Of a stretch of 64,000 nt of DNA, positions 27,350 through 35,851 are shown in pieces. The translations under genes were made by a program, and so were the position numbers. The first letter of the stretch is position 1. Every line of letters starts with the position of its first letter. The stretch is from assembly GCF_000966195.1 (NCBI RefSeq), contig NZ_LAHL01000009.1, positions 124,001 to 188,000 on the forward strand, read 5' to 3'. Under the pieces are notes generated by a model. The model searched no databases, was not told the DNA's origin, and saw nothing but the letters and a program-made list of their open reading frames with translations. The stretch comes from Domibacillus robiginosus (GTDB lineage: Bacteria; Bacillota; Bacilli; Bacillales; Domibacillaceae).

Positions 27350-28062
27350 TCATTTCCAACCTCAAATTTGTAGCCGACACCCCACACCGTTACAATCATT
27401 TTAGCCGCTTCTTCCGATACCTTACTCAGCTTTTCACGCAGACGCTTTACGTGGGTATCAACCGTTCTTAAATCACCGAAAAACTCGTAATGCCATACTT
27501 CCTTCAGCAAATGCTCCCGGTCAAATACTTTATCCGGCGCTTTTGCCAGAAAATAAAGAAGTTCATATTCCTTCGGTGTTAAGTTCACTTCTGCATTGTC
27601 TGCTGTGACCCGGTGTGCATCATTATCGATTGTTAAATGATTATAAACAATCAAGTCTTTTGACGTTGTGTCCGTATGTAAATAAGTCGTTGGAGACGAA
27701 CGGCGTAAAAGCGCTTTTACACGCAGCACCACTTCACGCGGGCTGAACGGCTTTACAATATAATCATCCGTCCCTACTTCAAAGCCTTGAACGCGGTTGG
27801 CTTCCTCTCCTTTTGCTGTCAGCATGATAACCGGTGTTGCTTTTTTAACCCGCAGCTCGCGGCATACTTCAATCCCGTCTTTGCCTGGCATCATCAAATC
27901 AAGCAAAATACAGTCATAATCGTTTTCAAGTGCTTTTTCGAGCGCTTCCTCTCCATTTTCCGCTTCATCAATAAGATAATGTTCCCGTTCCAGATACATT
28001 CGCAGCAGCCGGCGAATACGCTCTTCGTCATCTACGATTAAAATACTCAGTTCTTTTTCCAC
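27346..28062 (-). CDS. resD: Response regulator ResD
   Basis: OmpR-family activator of respiration genes. The receiver domain (residues 1-120) has the acidic pair DDEE, the phosphorylated Asp55 in LLDLMMPG and the lysine in VKPFSP; a winged-helix domain follows (about 140-236, with DLRTVDTHVKRLREKL). The likely start is GTG at 28062, because GGGAGGG lies seven bases before it; an ATG at 28068 is almost on top of that site. A terminator after resC separates it from resABC, so it needs read-through or its own promoter. Confidence 0.95.
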   Translation of the reverse strand: MEKELSILIVDDEERIRRLLRMYLEREHYLIDEAENGEEALEKALENDYDCILLDLMMPGKDGIEVCRELRVKKATPVIMLTAKGEEANRVQGFEVGTDDYIVKPFSPREVVLRVKALLRRSSPTTYLHTDTTSKDLIVYNHLTIDNDAHRVTADNAEVNLTPKEYELLYFLAKAPDKVFDREHLLKEVWHYEFFGDLRTVDTHVKRLREKLSKVSEEAAKMIVTVWGVGYKFEVGNE

Positions 28063-28103
28063 AAGCATTCCCTCCCATACGCACATTATCTACTATTATA
28101 ATA

Positions 28104-28134
28104 CAAAAAAAGGTCCCCGCCAAAGACGAGGACC
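28104..28134 (-). terminator. Intrinsic terminator between resC and resD
   Basis: GGTCCTCG and CGGGGACC (with one G-T pair) form an 8-bp stem with seven T following on the minus strand, just after the resC stop. It divides the res locus into resABC and resDE. Confidence 0.85.
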
Positions 28135-28140
28135 GATTTG

Positions 28141-29328
28141 TTATGCATAGGAATGAAGCCCGGCAATCACCAGGTTTACAGCTACAAGGTTAAACATAAT
28201 AATGCCAAAGCCTACAACGGCCAGCCATGCTGACTTTTCCCCGTGCCAGCCTTTTGATAAGCGCAGGTGCAAAAAAGCAGCATAAAACAAAAACGTAATC
28301 AATGCCCATACTTCTTTTGGATCCCAGCCCCAAAAGCGTGTCCAGGCAATCTGAGCCCAGATCATAGCAAAAATCAGCGCCCCGAGTGCAAAAACCGGAA
28401 ATCCAATTAAAACAGACCGGTAGCCAATTTCATCAAGTAAATCCGAGCTTACATTTCGGACAAGCGGCTGCAAAAGAGCGGCCACTCTCCTTCGGGTAAT
28501 CAAGCGAATAAGCATATATAAAACAATGCCGCCGACAAGCGACCAGATCACTGTATTCAGCTTTTTTGCATTGATAAACGCCGGCATTTCGGCAAGAGGC
28601 TCCATCTTCCCTTCTGTGAGAAGTGTTCCTTCGTTTGGTCCGACAAGAGCCGGCAGTCCAAATTCCTGACTGGCTGCTTGATCCTCTTTGTTTACATACT
28701 CGAATTCCGATTTGTAGCCGGAAAGCGTAAATCCTGTTGTCAGTAAAATAAAAGCCACAACCGAAACGATAAAAAACATGACGGCTTCAAGCCACCTTGT
28801 TTTTTTCGTGCTCTTCGTCTGGTCGATATTTTTCACGAGATAAATCATACCGGCAATAAAGCTGATCGCCAGTATTCCCTGCCCGGCAGCCGCAGTCGTC
28901 ACATGAATGGCCAGCCAGTGGCTTTGCAGCGCTGGAATGAGCGGGCTGATTTCACTCGGAAACATGCTTGCATAGGCGATGATAATGAGTGCAACAGGCA
29001 GGGCAAACAAACCAAGCACAGCTGTTTTATAAATAAAGAAAAGCAGAATAAAAGCACCGACGATCATCATGCCAAAAAACGTGGTGAACTCAAATAAATT
29101 GCTTACTGGCGCGTGACCCGCCGCCGCCCACCTCGTAAAAAAGTACCCGAGCTGGGCAGCAAATCCAATGATGGTGACCAGGATACCAAGCCGGCCCCAC
29201 CGGTTCAGCCCTTCCCCGTCACGAAGCCCTTTTTGGCGAATCGAACCGCCAAAAAGAAATGTCGCAGCCAGGTACAAAAAAAATGCTGCTTCAAGCAGCG
29301 TACTGCTTACACCCGCTAAATTTGCCAT
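28141..29328 (-). CDS. resC: Cytochrome c biogenesis protein ResC (CcsA/CcsB type)
   Basis: Polytopic membrane protein of the system II haem-attachment machine; with ResB it moves haem to the outside and joins it to apocytochrome c. The 395 residues form about eight helices. The tryptophan-rich haem motif WGWDPKEVW lies near residue 335, with histidines in [16 protein letters not shown]. The start follows GGGGGC. It lies 15 bp after resB. Confidence 0.94.
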   Translation of the reverse strand: MANLAGVSSTLLEAAFFLYLAATFLFGGSIRQKGLRDGEGLNRWGRLGILVTIIGFAAQLGYFFTRWAAAGHAPVSNLFEFTTFFGMMIVGAFILLFFIYKTAVLGLFALPVALIIIAYASMFPSEISPLIPALQSHWLAIHVTTAAAGQGILAISFIAGMIYLVKNIDQTKSTKKTRWLEAVMFFIVSVVAFILLTTGFTLSGYKSEFEYVNKEDQAASQEFGLPALVGPNEGTLLTEGKMEPLAEMPAFINAKKLNTVIWSLVGGIVLYMLIRLITRRRVAALLQPLVRNVSSDLLDEIGYRSVLIGFPVFALGALIFAMIWAQIAWTRFWGWDPKEVWALITFLFYAAFLHLRLSKGWHGEKSAWLAVVGFGIIMFNLVAVNLVIAGLHSYA

Positions 29329-29343
29329 ATAACGTGTGCCCCC

Positions 29344-30960
29344 TTACTCCTTTTGTCTGTCTTCCGGCCTTGGAATGGTTGTTCCCTCGAGCACTGCTTC
29401 AATGTCGCGTTTGAGTCCGTGCCAGTTTTTATTCGTATGACCCGCTGCATAGACTTGTCCATTTTTTTCACGAACCCAAAGGCGGCGGTGATTCCAATAT
29501 GAGCCCTGGATTACGCCGATCATAAAAATAAGACCGCCTGCTGCTAGAACGGGGAGTGTCAAGTCTTTTCGAATCGTGAGGGCCGATACATCACGAGTAT
29601 CCAGACTTTTAAAAGCCATTTTGAATGTTGTTTCTCCAAGCGGCTCCATCGTATTGCGAATTTGCGCAAAGCTCACTTCACCCTCTGGTGTCTGCGGCGT
29701 AATCATGTTAAATAAAAATGCTGGATTGTTTGGCAGCGGTGATTTAGAGGTCGGTTCACCTTCTTGTGTAAATCCGTCAAAATCCGGATAATAGCCAAGC
29801 AGCTCCACTTTGTACCCGCCGCCAAGATCATAGGAGGCCTGCTGATCAAACAAGTCGACCACTATCTCCCCGAATTCTTCACCTGTTTCTTTGTTTGTAA
29901 GAGCAAAATGCATTGCTTTCATTTCATCCTGGCGGAAGCTTGTTTGATACACCGCAAACTGACCAAACTTCATCGGCTGATTTACTTGAATCGCGTCCCT
30001 TTGCACTTCTTCAAGCTTCGGCGATGCACCCGGCAGCTCATTGTTTTCGTTTTTATATAAAACCGCATCGGTCTGATAATTTTTCGCCACCGTCCCGACG
30101 CGGTTAATCGCCTCGTTAAACACTTCAGGATCTTCGCCTGCCTGGTAATTTTCAAGCGTAAACCCGTTGTTTTTCACGTAATACTCGCCGTTTGTGCCGG
30201 GAACCTGCAGTGTCTCCCCTTCCCGAATCCAAAGCAGCTCATCTATGTACATGCCAGGAACTGAACGAAGCAGCGCACCAAGCAGGAAAATGATTAAGCC
30301 GACATGGTTCACATAAGGACCCCATCTCGTAAAGCGGTTTTTTTCCGCTAAAAGAGCCCCGTTTTCCATGCGGACTTTATATTTCTTTTTTTCCAGAGCT
30401 TCTTTTACCCGCTGCCATTCCGCCCGCTGCAGGGTTCCTTCCCGCTCGGCAAAAAGGCGCTGCTTTTTCATGAATGTTTCATGCCGGTCAACACGTTGAT
30501 TTTTAAGCGCCCGATACAAAGGCACCACCCGGTCCAGACTGGCAATTACTAGCGATACACCGAGTGCAGCAACAAGTGCACTAAACCAGAGGGAGTTGTA
30601 TAAATCATGAAAGCCAATCAGATAATAAAGCTTACCGAATGTGCCATATACATCCTCGTAATAGGTTTCAGGCGGAACATTCGAGGGAATATAAAATTCC
30701 TGAGGCAAAATCGTGCCAAATGACGCTGCTACGAGAAGCAGCACAATAATCCAAATGCCTACTTTTACAGACGAAAAAAAATTCCAGACTTTATCAATCA
30801 GTGTTTTGTTATAGGTTTGTGAACGACGTGCGCTTCCCTCATAACGCATGTCCACAAGCTTGTCCTGCTTCGCTTTTTCCGTCAGCGCCCGCCCGCATGA
30901 CTCACATAAAATCGTGCCATTCGGGTTTACACGACCGCATTCACATTTCACTTTCCCCAT
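29344..30960 (-). CDS. resB: Cytochrome c biogenesis protein ResB
   Basis: Membrane partner of ResC. The 538 residues begin with a small cysteine knuckle (CECGRVNPNGTILCESCG), followed by three membrane helices, a large extracytoplasmic domain (about residues 240-440) and a final helix (about 455-475). The early zinc-ribbon-like segment faces the cytoplasm. The gene lies 13 bp after resA in the resABC unit and starts after AAGGGAG. Confidence 0.93.
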   Translation of the reverse strand: MGKVKCECGRVNPNGTILCESCGRALTEKAKQDKLVDMRYEGSARRSQTYNKTLIDKVWNFFSSVKVGIWIIVLLLVAASFGTILPQEFYIPSNVPPETYYEDVYGTFGKLYYLIGFHDLYNSLWFSALVAALGVSLVIASLDRVVPLYRALKNQRVDRHETFMKKQRLFAEREGTLQRAEWQRVKEALEKKKYKVRMENGALLAEKNRFTRWGPYVNHVGLIIFLLGALLRSVPGMYIDELLWIREGETLQVPGTNGEYYVKNNGFTLENYQAGEDPEVFNEAINRVGTVAKNYQTDAVLYKNENNELPGASPKLEEVQRDAIQVNQPMKFGQFAVYQTSFRQDEMKAMHFALTNKETGEEFGEIVVDLFDQQASYDLGGGYKVELLGYYPDFDGFTQEGEPTSKSPLPNNPAFLFNMITPQTPEGEVSFAQIRNTMEPLGETTFKMAFKSLDTRDVSALTIRKDLTLPVLAAGGLIFMIGVIQGSYWNHRRLWVREKNGQVYAAGHTNKNWHGLKRDIEAVLEGTTIPRPEDRQKE

Positions 30961-30973
30961 ACAAAAACTCCCT

Positions 30974-31510
30974 TTACGATGATGGTTTTACCCGTTCAAA
31001 CAGCGCACGCACCTGTTCCTCTTGAACAAGGCCGCCGATGACAATTTGATCGATCGTGCCATCCGGCTTAATCATGAATGTTGTAGGAAGCGGGTCAACC
31101 CCGTACGTATCCATCACTTCTTTTCCCGTATCGATGGCCATTGGGAAAGTCAGTCCGTACTGTTTGGCAAAATTTTCAACTTGAAAATCCGATTCGCCTA
31201 CATTCACCGCTACAATTTCTACCTGGCCTTTATATTCTTTTGCCAGCTTTTCCATATGCGGCATTTCTTTTTTGCACGGCTCGCACCACGTTCCCCAGAA
31301 ATTCAGGAAAACGCCTCTTCCTTTGTAGTCGGAAAGCTGGTGTGTCTGCCCATTTACATCCTTCAGGACAAAATCCGGCGCTTCGTCTCCTTCTTCCAGA
31401 ATGCCACGTGATTCCTTTGTGACATTTGTATAAAGCGTATACATTACAAGGCCGGCTAAAACCGCTAAAATAGCGGTTCGCATAACCAGTCGTTTTTTCT
31501 TTTTCTCCAT
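30974..31510 (-). CDS. resA: Membrane-anchored thiol-disulfide oxidoreductase ResA
   Basis: Thioredoxin-fold protein that keeps the CXXCH haem site of apocytochrome c reduced outside the membrane. The 178 residues have an N-terminal membrane anchor (about 9-27) and the active site WCEPCKKE near residue 75, with the cis-proline in DPLPTTF. The ATG at 31510 follows GGAGG by seven bases; an earlier frame opening lacks support. A TATAAT at 31565-31570 may belong to its promoter. Confidence 0.95.
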   Translation of the reverse strand: MEKKKKRLVMRTAILAVLAGLVMYTLYTNVTKESRGILEEGDEAPDFVLKDVNGQTHQLSDYKGRGVFLNFWGTWCEPCKKEMPHMEKLAKEYKGQVEIVAVNVGESDFQVENFAKQYGLTFPMAIDTGKEVMDTYGVDPLPTTFMIKPDGTIDQIVIGGLVQEEQVRALFERVKPSS

Positions 31511-31637
31511 CTGACAGCCTCCAGACCCCATTACACTATTCAGGTGTGAGTAAAAACTACATTTATTATATCATTATTTTTTAGTGTAAATGAAAACGGC
31601 TTCAATGTTTAAATGTGACAGTTTTATGTCCTGGATC

Positions 31638-32369
31638 TTAACGGAGAGAGCCCGTTTCAGCAAGCGTACGCAGCTGTTTGATTTCGTGGGCAGTCAGCTC
31701 ACGGTGTTCGCCCGCATTCAGTCCGTGCAGCGTCAGGTGGGCAAATCGATCACGGCGAAGCTTTTGTACCGGATGGCCGATCGCTTCAAACATGCGGCGC
31801 ACCTGGCGATTTCGTCCTTCATGAATCGTAATTTCAAGCAGTGAGCGGTTTTTCTTGCGGTCAATCGACAGCTCTTTGATTTTGGCAGGCGCTGTCATTC
31901 CGTCTTCCAGCTTGATGCCGCTTGCCAGCCGTTTTAACAAATGTCGCTGTACAATGCCTTCTGTTTTGGCAATATACGTTTTGTCCATTTCATAGCTTGG
32001 ATGCGTCATTAAGTTGGCGAATTCACCGTCGTTTGTTAAAAGCAGAAGCCCGGATGTATCATAATCAAGACGTCCGACTGGAAAAATACGCTCTTCTACT
32101 TCCGGGAAAAAGTCCACGACGGTTTTTCTTCCTTTATCATCCGTTACCGCTGAAATGACACCGCGCGGCTTGTAAAATAAATAATACACTTTTCTTTCTC
32201 TTTCAAGCGGTACGCCCTCTACCCGGACATCGTCATTCAATCCAACTTTTGTGCCAAGCTCTGTTACTTTTTTTCCGTTAACGGTTACTTTTCCTTCTTG
32301 AATAAGCTGTTCTGCTTTTCTGCGCGACGCAACTCCCGCCTGCGCAATCACTTTTTGCAATCGTTCCAT
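31638..32369 (-). CDS. rluB: 23S rRNA pseudouridine synthase RluB
   Basis: Modifies a uridine in the peptidyl-transferase region of 23S rRNA. The 243 residues have an N-terminal S4 RNA-binding domain (2-60) and a RsuA-type catalytic domain, with the catalytic aspartate in GRLDYDTSGLLLLTNDG near residue 105. The start follows TAGAGGTGAAATAG. It lies upstream of resA, the same order as in B. subtilis reversed only by strand, and repeat copy B lies behind it. Confidence 0.94.
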   Translation of the reverse strand: MERLQKVIAQAGVASRRKAEQLIQEGKVTVNGKKVTELGTKVGLNDDVRVEGVPLERERKVYYLFYKPRGVISAVTDDKGRKTVVDFFPEVEERIFPVGRLDYDTSGLLLLTNDGEFANLMTHPSYEMDKTYIAKTEGIVQRHLLKRLASGIKLEDGMTAPAKIKELSIDRKKNRSLLEITIHEGRNRQVRRMFEAIGHPVQKLRRDRFAHLTLHGLNAGEHRELTAHEIKQLRTLAETGSLR

Positions 32370-32511
32370 CTATTTCACCTCTATAATTGTTCTTTCATCC
32401 ATTAAGCATTATGGCACAAATATTGAAAAAGGAAAAGAAAACAAAAAAAGCGCAGAATAAGTCTCCGTTTCCTCCCCTTGTACCTGCCTTCCTTTAACAC
32501 TGCCACAATCC

Positions 32512-32533
32512 GGGCGCTTTTATTCGAGCGCCC
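32512..32533. other. Hairpin in the gap before rluB
   Basis: GGGCGCT and AGCGCCC form a perfect 7-bp stem around an AT-rich loop. No T run follows on either strand within a few bases, so terminator function is doubtful. The rest of 32370-32540 shows nothing recognisable. Confidence 0.4.
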
Positions 32534-32540
32534 ACCTACA

Positions 32541-32569
32541 TAAAAAAGCCTGGCTATAGGAGCCAGGCT
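32541..32569 (-). terminator. Terminator hairpin, distal copy at repeat B
   Basis: AGCCTGGCT and AGCCAGGCT form a 9-bp stem followed by T on the minus strand. It repeats almost exactly the hairpin at 33078-33100. On the minus strand it also repeats the last codons of spmB (encoding Ala-x-Trp-Leu-Leu-stop), although no gene ends here. Confidence 0.85.
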
Positions 32570-33073
32570 GCATTCTGTTGAAATAGGATGTTGTCAAGCT
32601 GCATCATCCTCAAAATCTACATATGTAGTGACCGCTCTTAGCCGAAGCATAGAAAAAGCAGCATTCGCGCGGCTCCGCTTTCCAGGGGCAGGCAGTGAGT
32701 TCGTCTCTTAGGAGTCTACGCCCCGCGCCTGCCGCCTTAGTGGGGAGCAAAAGAGACCAGTGAAACCCGGTCTGCTTCCCTTTCTTTGCTGGAAGGAACA
32801 GAAAAACTCTTTCAACCTACCTGTTTTTCAGAAGCACAACGGGCGGAGGGCTGGCGGCGCAGACTCCCGTGGGACGAGCGGACAAGGTGAAACAGGCAGC
32901 GCGAAGCGATGGCTGGTTCAGCGTTCGCCCCTGCTGTTAGCGCAGCCGTCAGCCAGCAGCCCACTGACGCTGTTTTTCAAAAAGGGAAGGCTTTTGGGCA
33001 AGCTAAAAAAGAAACACGCCACATACACTTTTTGAAAAAACGAATGTCCGCTTGACCTCTTTTTTTCAATACT
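32570..33073 (+). repeat. Interspersed MITE-like repeat, copy B
   Basis: The longest copy, about 504 bp. Its left end is TTCTGTTGAAATAGGATG and its right end TTTTTTTCAATACTA, so the ends share an inverted TTGAAA motif. It has the common blocks TCTTAGCCGAAGCATAGAAA, GACTCCCGTGGGACGAGCGG and CCACTGACGCTGTTTTTCAA. It contains an extra GC-rich block (about 32680-32745) missing from copy A. No transposase is encoded. It lies between two copies of the spmB terminator. Confidence 0.82.
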
Positions 33074-33100
33074 AAAAAACCTGGCTACAGGAGCCAGGTT
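33074..33100 (-). terminator. spmB terminator, proximal copy at repeat B
   Basis: AACCTGGCT and AGCCAGGTT (33078-33086 with 33092-33100) overlap the spmB stop codon, and six T follow on the minus strand before the repeat starts. The copy at 32547-32569 is nearly identical. Confidence 0.85.
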
Positions 33101-33594
33101 GCGGCAAGAACCGAAAATAAAAACGCAGCTGCATCTGCAAGGAGGCCAATTTTCAAGGCATCACCTGTTTTCTTGATTCCAACGGCCCCAAAGTACACCG
33201 CCAGAACGTACAGAGTTGTGTCTGTACTGCCCTGCATGATAGCCGCAAGCTTTGCAATGTACGAATCCGCTCCATGCTCCTGCATGATTTGGTCAAGCAT
33301 CGCAAGCGTCGCGGTCCCTGAAATCGGGCGCATGAGCGCAAGGGGCACCACATCGGCTGGAATACCCACCAGCGAGAGAAGCGGCGCCAGCCAGGAAGCT
33401 AGCTCACCAGCTGCACCTGAAGCACGAAAAATCGTCACAGCTGCCATCATAATGACCAGGTGCGGAACGATCGATATCCATGTCTGCATACCTTCTTTGG
33501 CACCGTCGGTCAGCGTTTCGTAAATATTCACTTTTTTAAACAGGCCAATTCCGATTACCGCTGCTACAATGGCGGGCACAAGCCAAACAGCCAT
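33085..33594 (-). CDS. spmB: Spore maturation protein SpmB
   Basis: Membrane protein of 169 residues with a nucleoside-recognition (gate) domain and several helices. With SpmA and DacB it is needed for proper spore core dehydration. The motif MRPISGTATLAML is typical. Its start overlaps the spmA stop by one base (TAATG), with GAAGGAG upstream. The last codons form part of the terminator hairpin, which was duplicated when repeat B arrived. Expression should follow dacB. Confidence 0.93.
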   Translation of the reverse strand: MAVWLVPAIVAAVIGIGLFKKVNIYETLTDGAKEGMQTWISIVPHLVIMMAAVTIFRASGAAGELASWLAPLLSLVGIPADVVPLALMRPISGTATLAMLDQIMQEHGADSYIAKLAAIMQGSTDTTLYVLAVYFGAVGIKKTGDALKIGLLADAAAFLFSVLAATWLL

Positions 33595-34175
33595 TATCGT
33601 CTCCTTCTAAAAGCGTAATAGCGGTCAAGCACAATCGCGAAGAAAAAAGACAAAATAGTCGCAACCAGGGCCGGGATAATAATATCGGTCGGATCCGTTG
33701 CGCCATTTTTCATGCCGATGGCGATAACCGTTGTCGGGATCAGGGTGATCGCCGCTGTGTTAAGAGCCAGAAACGTAATCATGGAACGGCTTGCCGTATC
33801 CTGATCACCGTTGAGCTTTTTCAGCTCGCGCATAGCTTTTAATCCGATCGGGGTCGCGGCATTGCCCAGCCCGAAAAAATTGGCCGCCATATTCGAGGCA
33901 ATATAGCCAAAAACAACATGTCCATCCGGCACTTCTGGAAAAAGCCGAGCTAACAGCGGCTGGACTGTATCCGCAAGGCCTTTTACAAGACCCGCAGCTT
34001 CCGCTGTTTTCATCACACCCGTCCAAAACAGCAGAATGCCGGCAAGGGAAATGGCAAGCTCAATCGACTGCCCCATTGACTGAAACAGCGCTTCATTTAC
34101 CTCGGCCATTGTTCCATTCACGGCCGCAAAAATAAACCCGGCAAGGATTAAAAAAGCAAAAGCAACGCTTACCAT
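33594..34175 (-). CDS. spmA: Spore maturation protein SpmA
   Basis: Paralogous partner of SpmB, a 193-residue membrane protein with the same gate domain. NFFGLGNAATPIGLKAM and FLALNTAAITLIPTTVIA are family signatures. The ATG at 34175 follows AAGGAG by eight bases, and the N-terminus then matches the usual length; longer starts run into dacB. It overlaps the dacB stop by seven bases, so dacB-spmA-spmB are translated in a coupled row. Confidence 0.93.
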   Translation of the reverse strand: MVSVAFAFLILAGFIFAAVNGTMAEVNEALFQSMGQSIELAISLAGILLFWTGVMKTAEAAGLVKGLADTVQPLLARLFPEVPDGHVVFGYIASNMAANFFGLGNAATPIGLKAMRELKKLNGDQDTASRSMITFLALNTAAITLIPTTVIAIGMKNGATDPTDIIIPALVATILSFFFAIVLDRYYAFRRRR

Positions 34176-35224
34176 GCCATCAGCTCCTTTTTCAGCTTTT
34201 CCCACAGCGAGGCAGCTGGTGGTTCTTTTGTTTTATAAACGACGAAGGATGCTTTTTTTTCTTTATCAATCCATAATTCCGCTGTTCCTTTTTGCCCGGA
34301 ACCGAGCACCAGCCGAATATAAGCTGATTTTTTCTCCTCCGACGTCATCGGATACTCCACTTGCTTCTTTGCATAAAACAGCTGCTTTTCCCCCGGAACA
34401 GCGAAAGGTGTTTTACCGGCAATCACAACCGGTTTGTAAGAGTCAAACCCATAGTTAAACAAAGCCGTGTGATCGAGCCAGTCGTCCGGCGCATTTAATG
34501 TCACAACCGCCAGCGTCATCCCATCTTTCTCAGCTGTCGTAACCAGTGTACGTCCGGACTTTTTTGTAAAACCGGTTTTTCCGCCTGTAATCATGCCGCC
34601 GCTTCGAACGAGCCGATGCTTGTTTTCCCAGACACGAATAGGCTTGCTTTTCGTTTTAAATAAGTCAGTTGAAACAATTTTCCGGTACGTGCTGTTTTTC
34701 ATCGCCTCAGCCGTCAGGAGAGCCATATCGTAAGCGGTCGAATAGTGGGCAGGATCATCAAGCCCATGCGGGTTCATAAAAGACGTGTTGCGCATGCCAA
34801 TTTCTTTCGCTCGTTTGTTCATCAATGCCGCAAACTTTTCAGGCGTCCCGCCAACATGCTCGCTAATCGCAATCGCCGCATCATTTCCGGAGCGAAGCAT
34901 TAAGCCGTATACCAGCTCCTCCAGCGTCAACTTGTCCTTCTTTTCCAGGTAAAGACTAGACCCTTCTATTTGACGGGCACGGTCGCTGATCGTGACTGTT
35001 TCATTCAGCCGGCCCGATTCAACAGCGAGCAGCGCAGTCATGATTTTTGTAATACTCGCAATCGGCCGGCGGGCGTGTGCATCTTTTTCAGCCAAAACTC
35101 GTCCGCTTTCCATGTCCATCAATACTGCCGTTTGAGCGGAAAGAGACGGTTCTGCCCTGACAGCGTTCGGTGTCATAGAAAGCACGAGGAGCAGGATGAA
35201 AGCAAACATCCTCTTTTTTTTCAT
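34169..35224 (-). CDS. dacB: D-alanyl-D-alanine carboxypeptidase DacB (PBP5*)
   Basis: Low-molecular-weight penicillin-binding protein that trims cortex peptidoglycan side chains and so sets cross-linking in the spore. A signal peptide (residues 1-24, AVRA) is followed by the active-site SITK at 57-60, SGN at 111-113 and KTG at 215-217. The 351 residues are somewhat shorter than the B. subtilis protein (382). The ATG at 35224 follows AAAGGAG. A sigma E-like promoter and a large hairpin lie directly upstream. Confidence 0.95.
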   Translation of the reverse strand: MKKKRMFAFILLLVLSMTPNAVRAEPSLSAQTAVLMDMESGRVLAEKDAHARRPIASITKIMTALLAVESGRLNETVTISDRARQIEGSSLYLEKKDKLTLEELVYGLMLRSGNDAAIAISEHVGGTPEKFAALMNKRAKEIGMRNTSFMNPHGLDDPAHYSTAYDMALLTAEAMKNSTYRKIVSTDLFKTKSKPIRVWENKHRLVRSGGMITGGKTGFTKKSGRTLVTTAEKDGMTLAVVTLNAPDDWLDHTALFNYGFDSYKPVVIAGKTPFAVPGEKQLFYAKKQVEYPMTSEEKKSAYIRLVLGSGQKGTAELWIDKEKKASFVVYKTKEPPAASLWEKLKKELMAW

Positions 35225-35234
35225 CAGTCCGCTC

Positions 35235-35268
35235 CTTTCTTTTTTCATTACTATATGAAAAAAGAAAG
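35235..35268 (-). promoter_or_regulatory. Inverted repeat covering the dacB -10 and part of its ribosome binding site
   Basis: On the minus strand a 14-base arm (35255-35268) pairs perfectly with 35235-35248 around a six-base loop. The second arm contains the first half of AAAGGAG (35232-35238). No T run follows, so this is not an ordinary terminator. It would form in mRNA reading through from scpB but not in mRNA starting at the embedded promoter. Confidence 0.65.
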
Positions 35269-35278
35269 ACGAGCATGA
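35250..35278 (-). promoter_or_regulatory. Probable sigma E promoter of dacB-spmA-spmB
   Basis: On the minus strand TCATGCT (35272-35278), 14 bases, then CATATAGT (35250-35257). The -10 fits the sigma E consensus well, the -35 moderately. In B. subtilis dacB is transcribed by sigma E in the mother cell. Confidence 0.6.
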
Positions 35279-35851
35279 CTAATCCTCAAGGGCTTCTTCA
35301 AATCGGCCGAAAAACAAGTCGGCTTCCTGCTGCATCGCTCCATCGCTTTCTTCAAGCGGTGGTAAATCGGTGATACTTTTAAGCTGGAAGGCATCTAAAA
35401 ATTCATTTGTCGTCGCATACAAAATAGGCCGGCCGGGGGCATCCGCGCGGCCCGCTTCCTCAATCAGCCCCCGTGCGCACAAAGTGGCAATCGGACGCTC
35501 TGTTTTAACCCCTCGAATTTCTTCTACTTCAATACGTGTCACCGGCTGATTGTAAGCAATAATAGCCAGTGTTTCCAGCGCTGCCTGAGAAAGCGTTTTT
35601 GGAGATGGTTTTTCGGCGAGCCTTTGAATAAAAGCTGCATTTTCCCCTTTTGTCATCATGCGGTACTCATCACCGAACGAGGTAACGACCGTTCCTCTCA
35701 TTTCGTCCTGTTTAAATGTTCTTTCCATCGACTGAAGAATGTGTTGAACCTCTTGCACAGTCAGTTCCATTACTTCAGCGATTTGCCCGGCAGTGAGCCC
35801 TTCATCACCAGCCGCGAACAGCAAGCTTTCAATAATGCTTTCATGTTTCAT
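35279..35851 (-). CDS. scpB: Chromosome segregation and condensation protein ScpB
   Basis: Winged-helix dimer subunit of the Smc-ScpAB condensin. The 190 residues include AYNQPVTRIEVEEIRGVKTERPIATLCARGLIEE, of which the core RPIATLCARGL is characteristic. It overlaps scpA by four bases (ATGA) and starts after GGAGGAAACC. It is the last vegetative gene ahead of the sporulation unit dacB-spmA-spmB, with no terminator between. Confidence 0.95.
   Translation of the reverse strand: MKHESIIESLLFAAGDEGLTAGQIAEVMELTVQEVQHILQSMERTFKQDEMRGTVVTSFGDEYRMMTKGENAAFIQRLAEKPSPKTLSQAALETLAIIAYNQPVTRIEVEEIRGVKTERPIATLCARGLIEEAGRADAPGRPILYATTNEFLDAFQLKSITDLPPLEESDGAMQQEADLFFGRFEEALED

Noticed and set aside
32370-32540. 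Possible T-box or other riboswitch before rluB.
   Set aside because: Only a 7-bp hairpin is present and no conserved riboswitch block could be found.
35235-35268. Hairpin after scpB as an ordinary terminator.
   Set aside because: No T tract follows on the minus strand; the sequence continues directly into the dacB ribosome binding site.
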